This document shows positions 28,149 to 37,451 of a stretch of DNA of 64,000 bases, piece after piece (within the stretch, counting starts at the first letter, position 1; the number at the start of each line of letters is the position of its first letter). Source of the stretch: Streptomyces sp. B21-083. Lineage in GTDB: Bacteria; Actinomycetota; Actinomycetes; Streptomycetales; Streptomycetaceae. Location of the stretch: contig NZ_JARUND010000002.1 of NCBI RefSeq assembly GCF_036898825.1, positions 1,736,001 through 1,800,000 of the forward strand. Reading direction: 5' to 3'. Below the pieces are notes generated by a model. The model searched no databases and was not told the origin of the DNA. It worked only from the letters and a program-made list of their open reading frames with translations. A program made the position numbers and the translations under genes.

Positions 28149-30623
28149 TCACCCCTTCTTGATCCGCAGGAAGGTGACGGAGTTCGCCGGGAACGTGTAC
28201 GTGAACTTCCTCGCGACGCCCGAGAACGTCGACTTCACCGGCGCGACCGGCGTCGCCGTCTCGGTGTTCACCGCGTCCGGCGCGGCGGCCAGCGTCGTCA
28301 CCGCGGCCCTGGACCCGACCTTCACCCTGCCGAGGTCGATCGTCGTACGGGCCTGCGCCGCCTGGGCGTTGACGACCTTGACGATCAGGTCGCCGGTCTT
28401 CGCGTCCTTCGTGACGATCTGACGGAACGGCTCGGCGGGCTTGTCGTCGGTGAAGCCGCCCCACTCCTGGCCGTCGAGGTAGAGGGTGACCTGCCGGCCC
28501 CGCACCTTGACGTCGATGTCGTAGGCACGTCCCGTCTCGATCGAGCCGGCCTTGGCCACGAGCGTCGACTTGCCGCCGTCCGAGGCCTGTTCGACGGCGG
28601 ACTGGGTGTTGTTCCAGCCGCCCAGGTTCCACCAGTAGTAGTTCCCGGTGTCCTTGACGCCGAAGGCGACGAGGAAGCCCTCCTTGCCGGACTTCTTGGT
28701 GGCCTTCACATGGAGGTCGTAGTCGTGCCAGGCGGGGTCCCCTGCCGAGACCATCGTGTTCTCGGCGGCGACATCGGTCTGGACGTACTGACCGTCCTGG
28801 AGCGTCCAACTCCCGCCCCCGGTATGGGTCCACCGGGATGCGTCACCCGAGAAGTCGTCGGTCAGCAGCGCCGTTCCGTCCGCGCCGGTGACCTTGACGT
28901 CGTCGTACGCCGCCGTGGTCGCCCACGTCGACAGACCGACGGCGCCCGCGATCGGGCCGCTCACCGAGGGCGTGCCGGTGGCCTTGGTGGGCACCACGCG
29001 GTCGCCGACGTTGTTCATGAACAGCTTCTGCACCTCGTACGAGGGCGAGCCCCAGGACGCGTGGTTGTTGAACCAGATCATGTCGGGGCGCCACTGCACG
29101 TAGTCCTCGTTGGAGAGCAGCGGGGCGTACGAGGCGAGCTTGACGACGTCCGCGTTGCGCTCCAGGCCCGTCATGAACGCGGCCTCGGAGAGAGCGTTCT
29201 TGAAGGTGTTGCCGCCGGAGGCGTACTCACCGAGGAAGACCTTGGGGCCGTTCCTGTCGTACGAGTCGTAGCGGTCGTTGTTCTGGAGGAACCAGTTGGT
29301 GCTGTTGTAGTAGTGCTCGTCGACCATGTCGACATTGGCGTCCCGGTTGAGCTTCCACGCGGTGTCGAAGGTCGAACCGCTGTCGTCCGGGCCGGAGTTG
29401 GAGATGATGGTGATGTCCGGGTACTTGGCCTCGATGGCGGTCCGGAACTCCGTGAAGCGGGCGAAGAACTCGTTCGGCAGGTTCTCCTCGTTGCCCACCT
29501 CGATGTGCGTGAGGTGGAAGGGCTTGGGGTGACCCAACTGCGCCCGCTTGCGGCCCCACTCGCTGGTCACCGGCCCGTTGGCGAACTCGATGAGGTCGAG
29601 GGTGTCCTGGACGTGCCGCTTGAGCAGCGCCTCGTCGACGACGGCCTTGTTCTGTCCGCAGCCGGTGACCAGTGCCGGGACGACGGGCAGAGGCATCGCG
29701 CCGATGTCCTCCGAGAACTGGAAGTACTCGTAGTAGCCGAGGCCGTAACTCTGGTTGTAGCCCCAGAAGTTGGAGTTGGTCGCACGCTGCTCGACCGGCC
29801 CGACGGTGTCCTTCCACTGGTACGAGCGCTGGCGCTGCCAGTTCGAGGCCTCGCTGTAGTCCTGCATTGACCCGGTGTTGACCAGGCAGCCGCCCGGGAA
29901 GCGGACGAAGCCGGGGTCGAGCGCGGCGATCTTCTGGGCCAGGTCCTGGCGCAGCCCGTGGCCCTTGTAGGTGTCTCGGGGCAGCAGCGAGATCATGTCC
30001 AGGGCGACGGAGTTGTCCGTCGCGACCGTCAGCCGCCCGGCGACACTGGACCGGCTCGCGGTGAACCGCGCCCGGTACTTGGCCCAGCCGCCCTTCACCG
30101 CGACCTGGCGCACCTCGGCGAGAGCGCCTTCGGTGTCACTGAGGGACACGGTCAGCGCGGTGGCCCGGTCGGCGCGGGCCCAGACGGAGAAGTCGTACTT
30201 CTTGCCGCTCTCGACCCTGATCCCGGTGTTGTAGCCGGAGTTGGTGACGGACGAACCGGCACCCAGGGAGAGGTAGGTGCGGTTACGGGCGTTCAGGCGC
30301 CCGTCGTCGTCCAGGGTTGTCGCCGTACCGCTGACGGCCCAGGAGGTGAGCGGCGTGTACGAGCGGTTGTCGGCGGTGGAGTACTCGAAGGACCGGTTCT
30401 GCACGAGTTCGGCGTACAGGCCGCCGTCGGCGGCGCGGTTGATGTCCTCGAAGAAGACTCCGTACATCGTGTCGTCGATCCTGGCGCCCTTGGCGGCCGG
30501 GTCCACGGTGATGGCGTAGTCGGTGACGTCCTCGGCGTTGGCCGGGGCGGGAACGACCGCCGAGACCACCAGGAGGGCGGCGGCCGTGAGACCTAGTCTC
30601 CAGCGGGTGCGTGTGCGTGACAT
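28149..30623 (-). CDS. Secreted alpha-L-arabinofuranosidase (GH51-type) with sugar-binding domains
   Basis: Removes arabinose side chains from plant hemicellulose outside the cell. The 824-residue protein has a signal peptide (about 1-29, ending PANAED). GVFFEDINRAADGGLYAEL opens the GH51-like fold, and a carbohydrate-binding insert follows near 75-180. The catalytic barrel has HIEVGNEENLPN (acid/base Glu) and VFLGEYASGG (nucleophile Glu). Toward the C-terminus a concanavalin-like domain (about 600-740, EGFLVAFGVKDTGNYYWWNL) precedes the closing beta domain. I chose ATG 30621-30623 with GCGGAG upstream. It is monocistronic, with a hairpin after it. Confidence 0.92.
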   Translation of the reverse strand: MSRTRTRWRLGLTAAALLVVSAVVPAPANAEDVTDYAITVDPAAKGARIDDTMYGVFFEDINRAADGGLYAELVQNRSFEYSTADNRSYTPLTSWAVSGTATTLDDDGRLNARNRTYLSLGAGSSVTNSGYNTGIRVESGKKYDFSVWARADRATALTVSLSDTEGALAEVRQVAVKGGWAKYRARFTASRSSVAGRLTVATDNSVALDMISLLPRDTYKGHGLRQDLAQKIAALDPGFVRFPGGCLVNTGSMQDYSEASNWQRQRSYQWKDTVGPVEQRATNSNFWGYNQSYGLGYYEYFQFSEDIGAMPLPVVPALVTGCGQNKAVVDEALLKRHVQDTLDLIEFANGPVTSEWGRKRAQLGHPKPFHLTHIEVGNEENLPNEFFARFTEFRTAIEAKYPDITIISNSGPDDSGSTFDTAWKLNRDANVDMVDEHYYNSTNWFLQNNDRYDSYDRNGPKVFLGEYASGGNTFKNALSEAAFMTGLERNADVVKLASYAPLLSNEDYVQWRPDMIWFNNHASWGSPSYEVQKLFMNNVGDRVVPTKATGTPSVSGPIAGAVGLSTWATTAAYDDVKVTGADGTALLTDDFSGDASRWTHTGGGSWTLQDGQYVQTDVAAENTMVSAGDPAWHDYDLHVKATKKSGKEGFLVAFGVKDTGNYYWWNLGGWNNTQSAVEQASDGGKSTLVAKAGSIETGRAYDIDVKVRGRQVTLYLDGQEWGGFTDDKPAEPFRQIVTKDAKTGDLIVKVVNAQAAQARTTIDLGRVKVGSRAAVTTLAAAPDAVNTETATPVAPVKSTFSGVARKFTYTFPANSVTFLRIKKG

Positions 30624-30757
30624 GGATACTCCGCGGCTCTGTCGGTGCAGTTCGGGATACCGGACATCGATCAGCACTTCGAACGGCAAGATAGGTATGT
30701 GACTGGAGGGCGTCAATGGGGCGTGCGGCAACTCGAAAGTTTTGAGCGGAGGGTGGC

Positions 30758-31219
30758 ATGGACGAGTTCCGGCCAGTAGCGGACGCCCTGCTGTATCTGG
30801 CGGGGAGCTGGCGTCTGGAGCGATCGGTGCGCGATCTCGCAGGCACCGACGAGGGGACTTTCACCGGCATCACGACGTTCAGCCCGCTGGACGACGGAGG
30901 CGGGCGCGGCCTGCTGCACCACGAGTCCGGCACCTTCGTGTGGCAGGGCGTCGCCCGTCCCGCCGAGCGCACGCTCCACCTCTTCCCGGGCACCGCGCCG
31001 GGCACGGTGGACGTGCGTTTCGCGGACGGCCGCCCCTTCCACGACCTGGACCTGGCCTCGGGCCGCTGGGTCACCGACCATCCCTGCGCGGCCGACCTCT
31101 ACCGCGGCGAGTTCACGGCCCTCGACACGGACCGCTGGCGGACGGTGTGGCGCGTGGCGGGCCCGGCCAAGGACCTCGTCCTCACCACCGACTACACACG
31201 CGACCGGCAGTCCTTCTAG
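30758..31219 (+). CDS. DUF6314 family protein
   Basis: A 153-residue actinobacterial protein resembling a lipocalin-like or nitrobindin-like beta barrel. It starts YLAGSWRLERSVRD and ends AKDLVLTTDYTRD; the middle HHESGTFVWQG is conserved in the family as I recall it. No catalytic residues are identified and the function is unknown. ATG at 30758 follows CGGAGGG. It ends 4 bp into the convergent histidine-phosphatase-like gene. Confidence 0.75.
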   Translation: MDEFRPVADALLYLAGSWRLERSVRDLAGTDEGTFTGITTFSPLDDGGGRGLLHHESGTFVWQGVARPAERTLHLFPGTAPGTVDVRFADGRPFHDLDLASGRWVTDHPCAADLYRGEFTALDTDRWRTVWRVAGPAKDLVLTTDYTRDRQSF

Positions 31220-31809
31220 CCGCGAGCCGACTGCGGGAACATGCCCTCGAAGCGCAGGTTCCAGCGGCCCTTGCGGCCCGTGACGACGGTCGTGGACAAC
31301 GGTCTGACGTCCAGGTTCCAGTAGGTCGAGGGGGGCGCGTTCAGGGCGTAGACGAGGGCCGCCCGGATGACCGAGGGCTCGGCCACGGCGACGATCTTGC
31401 CTCCGTCGTCGACGGGCCGGGTGTCGAGCCAGCCGCCGACGCGTGAGACGAAGTCCAGCAGCGACTCACCGCCGTGGGGCGTGGCGCGCGGATCGGCGAG
31501 CCAGGTGTCCACGGACTCGGGCTCCCGGGCCATCGCCTCACCCAGGGTGAGTCCGCGCCAGCGGCCCATGTCGCAGTCGCGCAGGGCCAGTTGAACGAGC
31601 GGCCCGTAACCGAGCGCGTCCCCAGTGGCCCGGCTGCGGGGCGTCGGTGAGCAGTAGCGCAGCTCGGCCGCCGCCAGCGGCACCAGATCCTGGGCGGCGC
31701 GCTGCACCTCGTCCCAGCCGGCCTGGTCCAGCGGCCGGTCGTCGTCGAAGCGTTCGGCGAGCAGCGGAGAACTGCGCGCGGCGGCGACGAACGTGACCCG
31801 AAGTTGCAT
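31216..31809 (-). CDS. Histidine-phosphatase-fold protein lacking the catalytic histidines
   Basis: A 197-residue protein of the phosphoglycerate-mutase-like fold. The scaffold is clear: CSPTPRSRATGDALG (substrate arginine loop), DCDMGRWRGLTLGEA and ATPHGGESLLDF. The catalytic RHG motif near residues 8-12 reads FVAAARSS, and the second His motif (usually SHGxxIR) reads AEPSVIRAAL. Without either histidine it is unlikely to be an active phosphatase and could be a binding or regulatory protein. Its end overlaps the convergent DUF6314 gene by four bases. Confidence 0.78.
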   Translation of the reverse strand: MQLRVTFVAAARSSPLLAERFDDDRPLDQAGWDEVQRAAQDLVPLAAAELRYCSPTPRSRATGDALGYGPLVQLALRDCDMGRWRGLTLGEAMAREPESVDTWLADPRATPHGGESLLDFVSRVGGWLDTRPVDDGGKIVAVAEPSVIRAALVYALNAPPSTYWNLDVRPLSTTVVTGRKGRWNLRFEGMFPQSARG

Positions 31810-31938
31810 GCGGCGATGGTGGGCCGGGAGAGTACGCAGGTCAAGGGGCGTTACTCAGGAGTTACCGGGGGTAGACATCCGTTCCCCGCCGATCCCGCCC
31901 GATCGTCACAGAGGCTTTACACCGACTCCACGGAGGCT

Positions 31939-32379
31939 TCACGCGAAGTGGAGCGCCATCCACTGATCGGGCTTGTCGAGCGGCCGGAATCCGATCTTCT
32001 CGTAGACGCCGTGCGCGTCGTGCGTGGCGAGCAGGACGCGGCGCACCCCGAGCGCCCCGAGGTGATCCCGCACCTCGCGCACCATCGCCGTACCGATGCC
32101 CGTACCCCGCGCCGAGGGGTCCACATACACATCGCACAGCCACGCGAAGAGCCCCTGGTCGGTCACCACTCGCGCGTACGCCACCTGCTCCCCCGAGGTC
32201 TCGGCGTACACCCCGAAGTTGAGCGAGTGCGCGATCACGTCCTCGAACTTCTCCCGGGGCCGGTCCAGCGCCCAGTAGGCGTCGGTGGACAGCCAGCGGT
32301 GAACACGCTCGACATCGACCCGGGCGGGGTCGACGGAGATCTCGTAGCCCTCGGGGAGGGCCGGTACGTCGTCGCTCAT
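31939..32379 (-). CDS. GNAT-family N-acetyltransferase
   Basis: A 146-residue single-domain acetyltransferase. The cofactor loop is DPSARGTGIGTAMV, and the last motif is HGVYEKIGFRPL. The N-terminal part HRWLSTDAYWALDRPRE resembles a widespread short GNAT subgroup without a defined substrate. It stands alone between the phosphatase-like gene and the MocR gene. Confidence 0.85.
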   Translation of the reverse strand: MSDDVPALPEGYEISVDPARVDVERVHRWLSTDAYWALDRPREKFEDVIAHSLNFGVYAETSGEQVAYARVVTDQGLFAWLCDVYVDPSARGTGIGTAMVREVRDHLGALGVRRVLLATHDAHGVYEKIGFRPLDKPDQWMALHFA

Positions 32380-32439
32380 GCCGGGAGGTTCACAGGCCGG
32401 GGCCTGCGCTGTCGAACGGTTTTCCGCGGCCCGCCCAGC

Positions 32440-33873
32440 TCAGAACACCTCGTCACAGGCGGTACGCAGCCTCCGTACGCCCTCCCCGATCTCCCCCACT
32501 CCCGCCACCGCCGCGAAGCTCAACCGCACGTGTGCGGCCGGGGGTTCGGCGCTGAAGTAGGGACGGCCGGGGGTGATCGCGACGCCCGCGCGCAGTGCGG
32601 CGGCGACAAGGGAGGAGTCGTCGGCACCGTCGGGGAGGCGCAGCCAGAGGTGGTAGCCGCCCGACGGGATGTGCGGCAGGGAGAGTTGAGGGAGGTCGGC
32701 CAGCAGCGCGGATGTCATGGCGTCCCGGCGGGTCTTCAACTCCGTCGACACCGCGCGGAGATGGCGGGGCCAGGCCGGTGAGCCGACGAGCTCCAGGGCC
32801 GCTTCCTGCAACGGCCTCGGCACGAAGAAGGTGTCGACGATCTGGATGGCGCGCAGCCGTTCCAGAACCGGACCCCGGGCCGCGAGCGCGCTCACCCGAA
32901 AGCTCGGTGAGGTCGCCTTGGTGAGCGAGCCGACGTGGACGACCACACCGTCGGGGTCCTCCGCCGCGAGGGGACGCGGCAGCGGCGCCGCGTCCTCGTG
33001 CACCAGCCGCCGTACGAAGTCGTCCTCGATCACGAAGGCACCGGCCTCGCGGGCGATCCTCAGCACCTCCGCGCGCCGCTGGGGCGCGAGCACGGCACCG
33101 GTCGGGTTCTGGAACAGGGGCTGGCAGACGAACACCCGGGCGCCGGTCGCCCGGAACGCGTCGGCCAGCAAGGGCGGGCGTACCCCGTCCGCGTCCACGG
33201 GGACCGGGACCGGGCGCAGGCCGGCCGCGCGGGCGATCGCCAGCATGCCGGGGTAGGTGGGCGACTCGACCAGCACCGGGGCGCCGGGCGGGGCGAGGGC
33301 GCGCAGGGCTGTCGTCAGGGCGGCCTGACCGCCGGCCGTGATCAGCACCTCGGCCGCCGTGACGGCACCGCCGATGCCCCGCGCGAACCACTCCCGCAGT
33401 TCCGGCAGCCCCTCCAGGGGCGGCCGGCCCCACGCCCCGGGACGGCGTCCGGCTCGCGACAGCGCCGCCGCCATCGCCCGCTCGGGCTGGAGGGAGGGGT
33501 GCAGATAGCCGCCGTTGAACTCGATCACGCCGGGCGGCGGCGCGGCCAGCGAGACGACGACGCCGGCGGCGTTCACCGTGCGCGGTACGAGGTCGGCGGC
33601 GCCGTCCGCGCTCAGGGCGACCTCCTGCCAGGAGGTGTCGCCGGCCGGAGCGGATGCGGGGCGGGCCTCCGCACGGTACGCGCCGGCCCCCGGGCGGGTC
33701 ACGACCAGACCCTCGGCGGCCAGTTGCGCGAGTGCCCGGGAGACGGTCACCGGGCTCACCCGGAAGCGTTCCACCAGTACGCGACTCGACGGCAGCTTTC
33801 CACCAGGAGAGTAGCGGTTCAGCTCCTGTCGCAGCCGATTCGCCAGTTCACCGACACTGCTACGCTCTTGCAT
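32440..33873 (-). CDS. MocR-type PLP-dependent transcriptional regulator
   Basis: A fusion of a GntR winged helix (about 1-70: GKLPSSRVLVERFRVSPVTV) and a class I aminotransferase domain (about 110-470). The latter has AGGQAALTTAL, CQPLFQNPTGAVL, IEDDFVRRL and the PLP lysine in GSLTKATSPSFRVSAL. The 477-residue length is normal. MocR proteins usually control a neighbouring gene in response to an amine or amino acid. Here that is the divergent DMT exporter, whose start codon overlaps this one. It probably senses a PLP-reactive substrate and controls its export. Confidence 0.9.
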   Translation of the reverse strand: MQERSSVGELANRLRQELNRYSPGGKLPSSRVLVERFRVSPVTVSRALAQLAAEGLVVTRPGAGAYRAEARPASAPAGDTSWQEVALSADGAADLVPRTVNAAGVVVSLAAPPPGVIEFNGGYLHPSLQPERAMAAALSRAGRRPGAWGRPPLEGLPELREWFARGIGGAVTAAEVLITAGGQAALTTALRALAPPGAPVLVESPTYPGMLAIARAAGLRPVPVPVDADGVRPPLLADAFRATGARVFVCQPLFQNPTGAVLAPQRRAEVLRIAREAGAFVIEDDFVRRLVHEDAAPLPRPLAAEDPDGVVVHVGSLTKATSPSFRVSALAARGPVLERLRAIQIVDTFFVPRPLQEAALELVGSPAWPRHLRAVSTELKTRRDAMTSALLADLPQLSLPHIPSGGYHLWLRLPDGADDSSLVAAALRAGVAITPGRPYFSAEPPAAHVRLSFAAVAGVGEIGEGVRRLRTACDEVF

Positions 33874-33913
33874 GAGTGCACACGATAGCGCTACCGCACC
33901 GACTCCGATAGCG
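33861..33913. promoter_or_regulatory. Shared divergent start/promoter region with CGATAGCG direct repeats
   Basis: The two divergent genes share CATG at 33871-33874, so their start codons overlap. TACGCT (33861-33866) lies 5 nt before the plus ATG. On the minus strand TATCGT lies about 8 nt before the MocR ATG. Both may be leaderless -10 elements. CGATAGCG at 33883-33890 and 33906-33913 are direct repeats 23 bp apart, a plausible MocR operator. Confidence 0.55.
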
Positions 33914-34819
33914 GTCAGCAGGCACGCGGAGGCCCAGACAGCTCCCCCTGAGAACTCCCCGGCCCGTCGTGCCGGGACCCTTCAGGCCGCTCTCGGCGTC
34001 ACCGCCTTCTCGCTCACCTTTCCGGCCACGGCCTGGGGCCTGGAGGGCTTCGGCCCGTGGTCACTGGTCGCCGTGCGGTCCGTTCTGGCGGCGGTCATCG
34101 CGGGCGGCTGTCTGCTGGCGCTGCGCGTGCGGCTGCCCGCCCACCGTCACTGGGCGGGGCTCGCGGTCGTCGCCGCCGGAGTCGTCATCGGCTTTCCGCT
34201 TCTCACCACGCTCGCCCTCCGGACGTCGACCACCGCGCACGCCGCCGTCGTGGTGGGCCTGCTGCCTCTGACGACGGCCCTCTGCTCGGCGTTGCGCATG
34301 GGCACCCGACCCTCTCGCACCTTCTGGGCGGCGGCCCTGGCGGGCGCGGCGGCCGTGCTCGCGTTCACCGTCCAGCAGAGCGGCGGCGCCCTGACCAGCG
34401 CCGACGCCTATCTCTTCGGCGCCCTGCTGATCTGCGCGGCCGGCTACACCGAGGGCGGCAGGCTGGCCCGGGTCATGCCGGGCTGGCAGGTCATCGGCTG
34501 GGCTTTGGTGCTGTGCCTTCCGCTCACCGCGCCCGCCGCCGCGCTGGCGTTGTCGCAGGAGCCCGTGCATCTCACCGCCCACAGCGTGCTCGGGCTGCTG
34601 TGGGTGGCTGCGGGGTCGCAGTTCCTCGGCCTGGTCGTCTGGTACCGGGGCATGGCGGCGATCGGTATTCCGAAGGCCAGCCAGTTGCAGCTCGCGCAGC
34701 CCCTGCTCACACTGGTGTGGTCGGTCCTGCTGCTGGGCGAGCAGCTGACTCCGGCCGCTCCGCTGACAGCGGCGGCCGTGCTCGTCTGCATCGCCGTCAC
34801 CCAGCGGGCCCGCGGCTGA
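33872..34819 (+). CDS. DMT-family (EamA) transporter
   Basis: A 315-residue inner-membrane protein with ten predicted helices in two five-helix EamA repeats. WGLEGFGPWSLVAVRSVLAA in helix 2 and the second-half counterpart GIPKASQLQLAQPLLTLVWS are typical. Such proteins export amino acids, metabolites or toxins. It is divergent from a MocR regulator and shares its start region, so it is probably the regulated target. The start is the ATG at 33872 without a ribosome-binding site, consistent with a leaderless message. Confidence 0.88.
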   Translation: MSAHDSATAPTPIAVSRHAEAQTAPPENSPARRAGTLQAALGVTAFSLTFPATAWGLEGFGPWSLVAVRSVLAAVIAGGCLLALRVRLPAHRHWAGLAVVAAGVVIGFPLLTTLALRTSTTAHAAVVVGLLPLTTALCSALRMGTRPSRTFWAAALAGAAAVLAFTVQQSGGALTSADAYLFGALLICAAGYTEGGRLARVMPGWQVIGWALVLCLPLTAPAAALALSQEPVHLTAHSVLGLLWVAAGSQFLGLVVWYRGMAAIGIPKASQLQLAQPLLTLVWSVLLLGEQLTPAAPLTAAAVLVCIAVTQRARG

Positions 34820-34833
34820 GAGGAGGCCCGCAG

Positions 34834-35028
34834 ATGCGCGCAATCGTGGGCGACCAGCTTGTCCAGCACGGCAGGGTGGTCGGCCAGCACGACCAGGTCA
34901 CGGAAGTCGTCGAGGTCATGGGCCAGGAGGGCACTCCCCCGTACCGCGTCCGTTTCCCGGACGGGCACGAGGCAGTGATGTCCCCCGGCCCCGACTGCCA
35001 GGTCCGACACAAGGACTCGGACCGTTAG
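34834..35028 (+). CDS. DUF1918 domain protein
   Basis: A 64-residue protein matching the small actinobacterial DUF1918 family. It starts MRAIVGDQL, then has PPYRVRFPDGHEAVMSPGPD, the diagnostic PPYxVRxxDGHE and PGPD segments. The fold is a small beta barrel and the role is unknown. The gene starts 14 nt after the exporter, with GAGGAGG upstream, so it is probably co-transcribed. Confidence 0.9.
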   Translation: MRAIVGDQLVQHGRVVGQHDQVTEVVEVMGQEGTPPYRVRFPDGHEAVMSPGPDCQVRHKDSDR

Positions 35029-35045
35029 CGAAGTACCGCTGAGCG

Positions 35046-36329
35046 TCAGCGTGGTGGCATCGCCGGCTGCTGGTAGTGGTCGGCGACCACCCTGGCCATG
35101 GCCCCGATCCTGTCGTCGCCCACTTCCTTCGCGGCGAAGAAGACGTGCCCCCGCGCCTCGGGATAGTTCTGGGCGAGGGTCAGATGCCGGGACAGCTCGG
35201 CCGGGTCCTGCCAGGCCGCGGGCTGCGCCGGGTCCCCCGCCTTGTACAGCGCCTCACCGACGTACAGCTTCGTGCCCGTACCTTTCGCCACGTCCGCCCA
35301 CCAGGGCAGCAGCTCGGCGTAGTCGGCGGCGGCGAAGCCGATGTTCCAGTAGATCTGCGGGCAGATGTAGTCGATCCAGTTCTCCCGCACCCATTTCCTG
35401 GTGTCCGCGTACAGGTCGTCGTACGTCTGCACCCCCGCCCGGGTGTCCGAGCCGAGCGGGTCGGTCGCCGCGTTGCGCCACACGCCGAAGGGGCTGATCC
35501 CGAAGTCGGCGTCGGGGCGCACGGCCTCGATGCGGGCGGCCGTCTCCTGGACCAGCTTGTCGATGTTGTCGCGCCGCCAGGAGGCCCGGTCCGGGAAGGC
35601 CCCGCCGTACGTCGCGTACTCGGCGTCGTCGTCGAAGGTCTGGCCGGCGACCGGGTACGGGTAGAAGTAGTCGTCCCAGTGGACGCCGTCGATGTCGTAC
35701 TTGCGCACCGCGTCGAGCATCGCGTCCTGGACGAAACTACGGACCTCGGGCAGGCCGGGGTTGTAGTACAGCTTGCCGCCGTACGGCACCACCCAGTCCG
35801 GATGCCTGCGCGCCGGGTGGGACGCGATGAGCTTGGAGGGGTCGGTGTTGTTGGCGACGCGGTACGGGTTGAACCAGGCGTGCAGTTCGAGACCGCGGGC
35901 GTGCGCCTCCTCGACCGCCGTGCCCAGCGGGTCCCAGCCCGGGTCCTTGCCCTGGGTTCCGGTGAGGACCTGCGACCAGGGCTCGTACGGTGAGGGCCAC
36001 AGGGCGTCGGCGGTCGGGCGGACCTGGAGGAACACCGCGTTGAGCCGGCGGCTGACCGCCGTGTCGAGGTGGGTGATCAGCTCGGCGCGCTGCTGGGTCG
36101 CACTCAGCCCCTGCTTGGACGGCCAGTCCCGGTTGGTGACCGTCGCCAGCCACATGCCCCGCAGTTCGCGGGTCGCCCGCCTGCCCTTGCCGTTCGACCC
36201 GTGCGGCCGGCTCGGTTCCGCGCCGGCCAGCGCGGCGCCCGCCACCGCCCCGCCCGCGACGAGCGTCGACAGGGCGGTCACCGCGAACGCCCGCCGTGAC
36301 ATGCGCGCGTGCCGCGCCTTCCCACTCAT
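35046..36329 (-). CDS. Secreted glycoside hydrolase-like protein (GHL10/UPF0748)
   Basis: A 427-residue exported protein of the GHL10 family, probably acting on cell-wall or capsular glycan. Residues 10-44 are a Tat-like signal (MSRRAFAVTALSTLVAGG with RR). The barrel includes RGMWLATVTNRDWPS, AVFLQVRPTADALWPSPYEP, LHAWFNPYRV, YDIDGVHWDDYFYP (acidic pair at the active site) and ICPQIYWNIGF. ATG at 36327-36329 has GGAGG upstream. It is convergent with the DUF1918 gene (17-bp gap). The exact substrate is unknown. Confidence 0.87.
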   Translation of the reverse strand: MSGKARHARMSRRAFAVTALSTLVAGGAVAGAALAGAEPSRPHGSNGKGRRATRELRGMWLATVTNRDWPSKQGLSATQQRAELITHLDTAVSRRLNAVFLQVRPTADALWPSPYEPWSQVLTGTQGKDPGWDPLGTAVEEAHARGLELHAWFNPYRVANNTDPSKLIASHPARRHPDWVVPYGGKLYYNPGLPEVRSFVQDAMLDAVRKYDIDGVHWDDYFYPYPVAGQTFDDDAEYATYGGAFPDRASWRRDNIDKLVQETAARIEAVRPDADFGISPFGVWRNAATDPLGSDTRAGVQTYDDLYADTRKWVRENWIDYICPQIYWNIGFAAADYAELLPWWADVAKGTGTKLYVGEALYKAGDPAQPAAWQDPAELSRHLTLAQNYPEARGHVFFAAKEVGDDRIGAMARVVADHYQQPAMPPR

Positions 36330-36543
36330 TCCCGTACCTCCGATATGCGCTGTGTCGGACAAGTCACAGACCGTCCGCACCCGTCCGGGGCCACACTCCC
36401 ATGGGAGGCCCGGACAATCGGGCAATGGCCGCCGAAGGTAACGTGCAGGTTTGGCGCAGGCCCCGGACGGACGGAGGATCCCGGACGACGGCGGGCCCGC
36501 GAAGGCCGTACGGCCTGTGAAGAGGACCTCTGAAAGGGACGAT

Positions 36544-37419
36544 GTGACGGACAGCCCAGCGGGAGAGATCTCGCGCGTCGGAGTTGTGGGCTGCGGCCAG
36601 ATGGGAGCGGGCATCGCCGAGGTGTGCGCCCGCTCCGGGCTGGACGTGAAGGTCGCCGAGACCACCGGCGAGGCCCTGGAGTTCGGCCGCACCCGGCTGT
36701 TCAACTCCCTCTCGAAGGCGGCCGAGCGCGGCAAGATCACCGAGGCGGAGCGGGACGAGACGCTGGCGCGGCTCAGCTTCACCACGGACCTCGGCGAGTT
36801 CGCCGACCGCGACCTGGTGATCGAGGCCGTCGTCGAGAACGAGCAGGTGAAGACGGAGATCTTCCAGGTGCTCGACCAGGTGGTGACCCGCCCGGACGCG
36901 ATCCTCGCCTCCAACACCTCCTCGATTCCCCTGGTGAAGCTGGCGGTTGCCACCTCCCGGCCCGATCAGGTCGTCGGCATCCACTTCTTCAATCCGGCCC
37001 CGGTGCAGAATCTCGTCGAGCTGATCCCGGCGCTGACCACCTCCGAGGGCACCCTCGCCCGCGCCCAGCTGTTCGCCGAGAAGACCCTCGGCAAGCACGC
37101 GATCCGCGCCCAGGACCGCTCGGGCTTCGTGGTGAACGCCCTGCTGATCCCGTACCTGCTCTCCGCGATCCGGATGTTCGAGTCGGGCATGGCCAGCCGC
37201 GAGGACATCGACAACGGCATGGAGATGGGCTGCGCACACCCGATGGGCCCGCTGAAGCTGTCCGACCTGATCGGCCTGGACACGGTCGCGTCGGTCGCCT
37301 TCTCGATGTACGAGGAGTACAAGGAGCCGCTGTACGCCGCTCCCCCGCTGCTCCAGCGCATGGTCGACGCGGGCCGGCTGGGCCGGAAGTCGGGCTCGGG
37401 CTTCTACACCTACGCGTGA
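36544..37419 (+). CDS. 3-hydroxybutyryl-CoA dehydrogenase
   Basis: Oxidises or reduces 3-hydroxyacyl-CoA with NAD(P), in butyryl-CoA or fatty-acid metabolism. The 291-residue protein starts with RVGVVGCGQMGAGIAEVCA (dinucleotide fold). The catalytic His is in VGIHFFNPAPV, with Glu in the LVELIP section. The C-terminal helical domain has SGFVVNALLIPYL and GCAHPMGPLKLSDLIGLD. I chose GTG 36544 (MTDSPAGEIS); longer upstream frames have no supported start. A strong UUCG hairpin ends the transcript. In Streptomyces such enzymes feed extender units and PHB-type metabolism. Confidence 0.93.
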   Translation: MTDSPAGEISRVGVVGCGQMGAGIAEVCARSGLDVKVAETTGEALEFGRTRLFNSLSKAAERGKITEAERDETLARLSFTTDLGEFADRDLVIEAVVENEQVKTEIFQVLDQVVTRPDAILASNTSSIPLVKLAVATSRPDQVVGIHFFNPAPVQNLVELIPALTTSEGTLARAQLFAEKTLGKHAIRAQDRSGFVVNALLIPYLLSAIRMFESGMASREDIDNGMEMGCAHPMGPLKLSDLIGLDTVASVAFSMYEEYKEPLYAAPPLLQRMVDAGRLGRKSGSGFYTYA

Positions 37420-37451
37420 ACATCACCCAGCGTCACGCTGGGGTCGGTACG

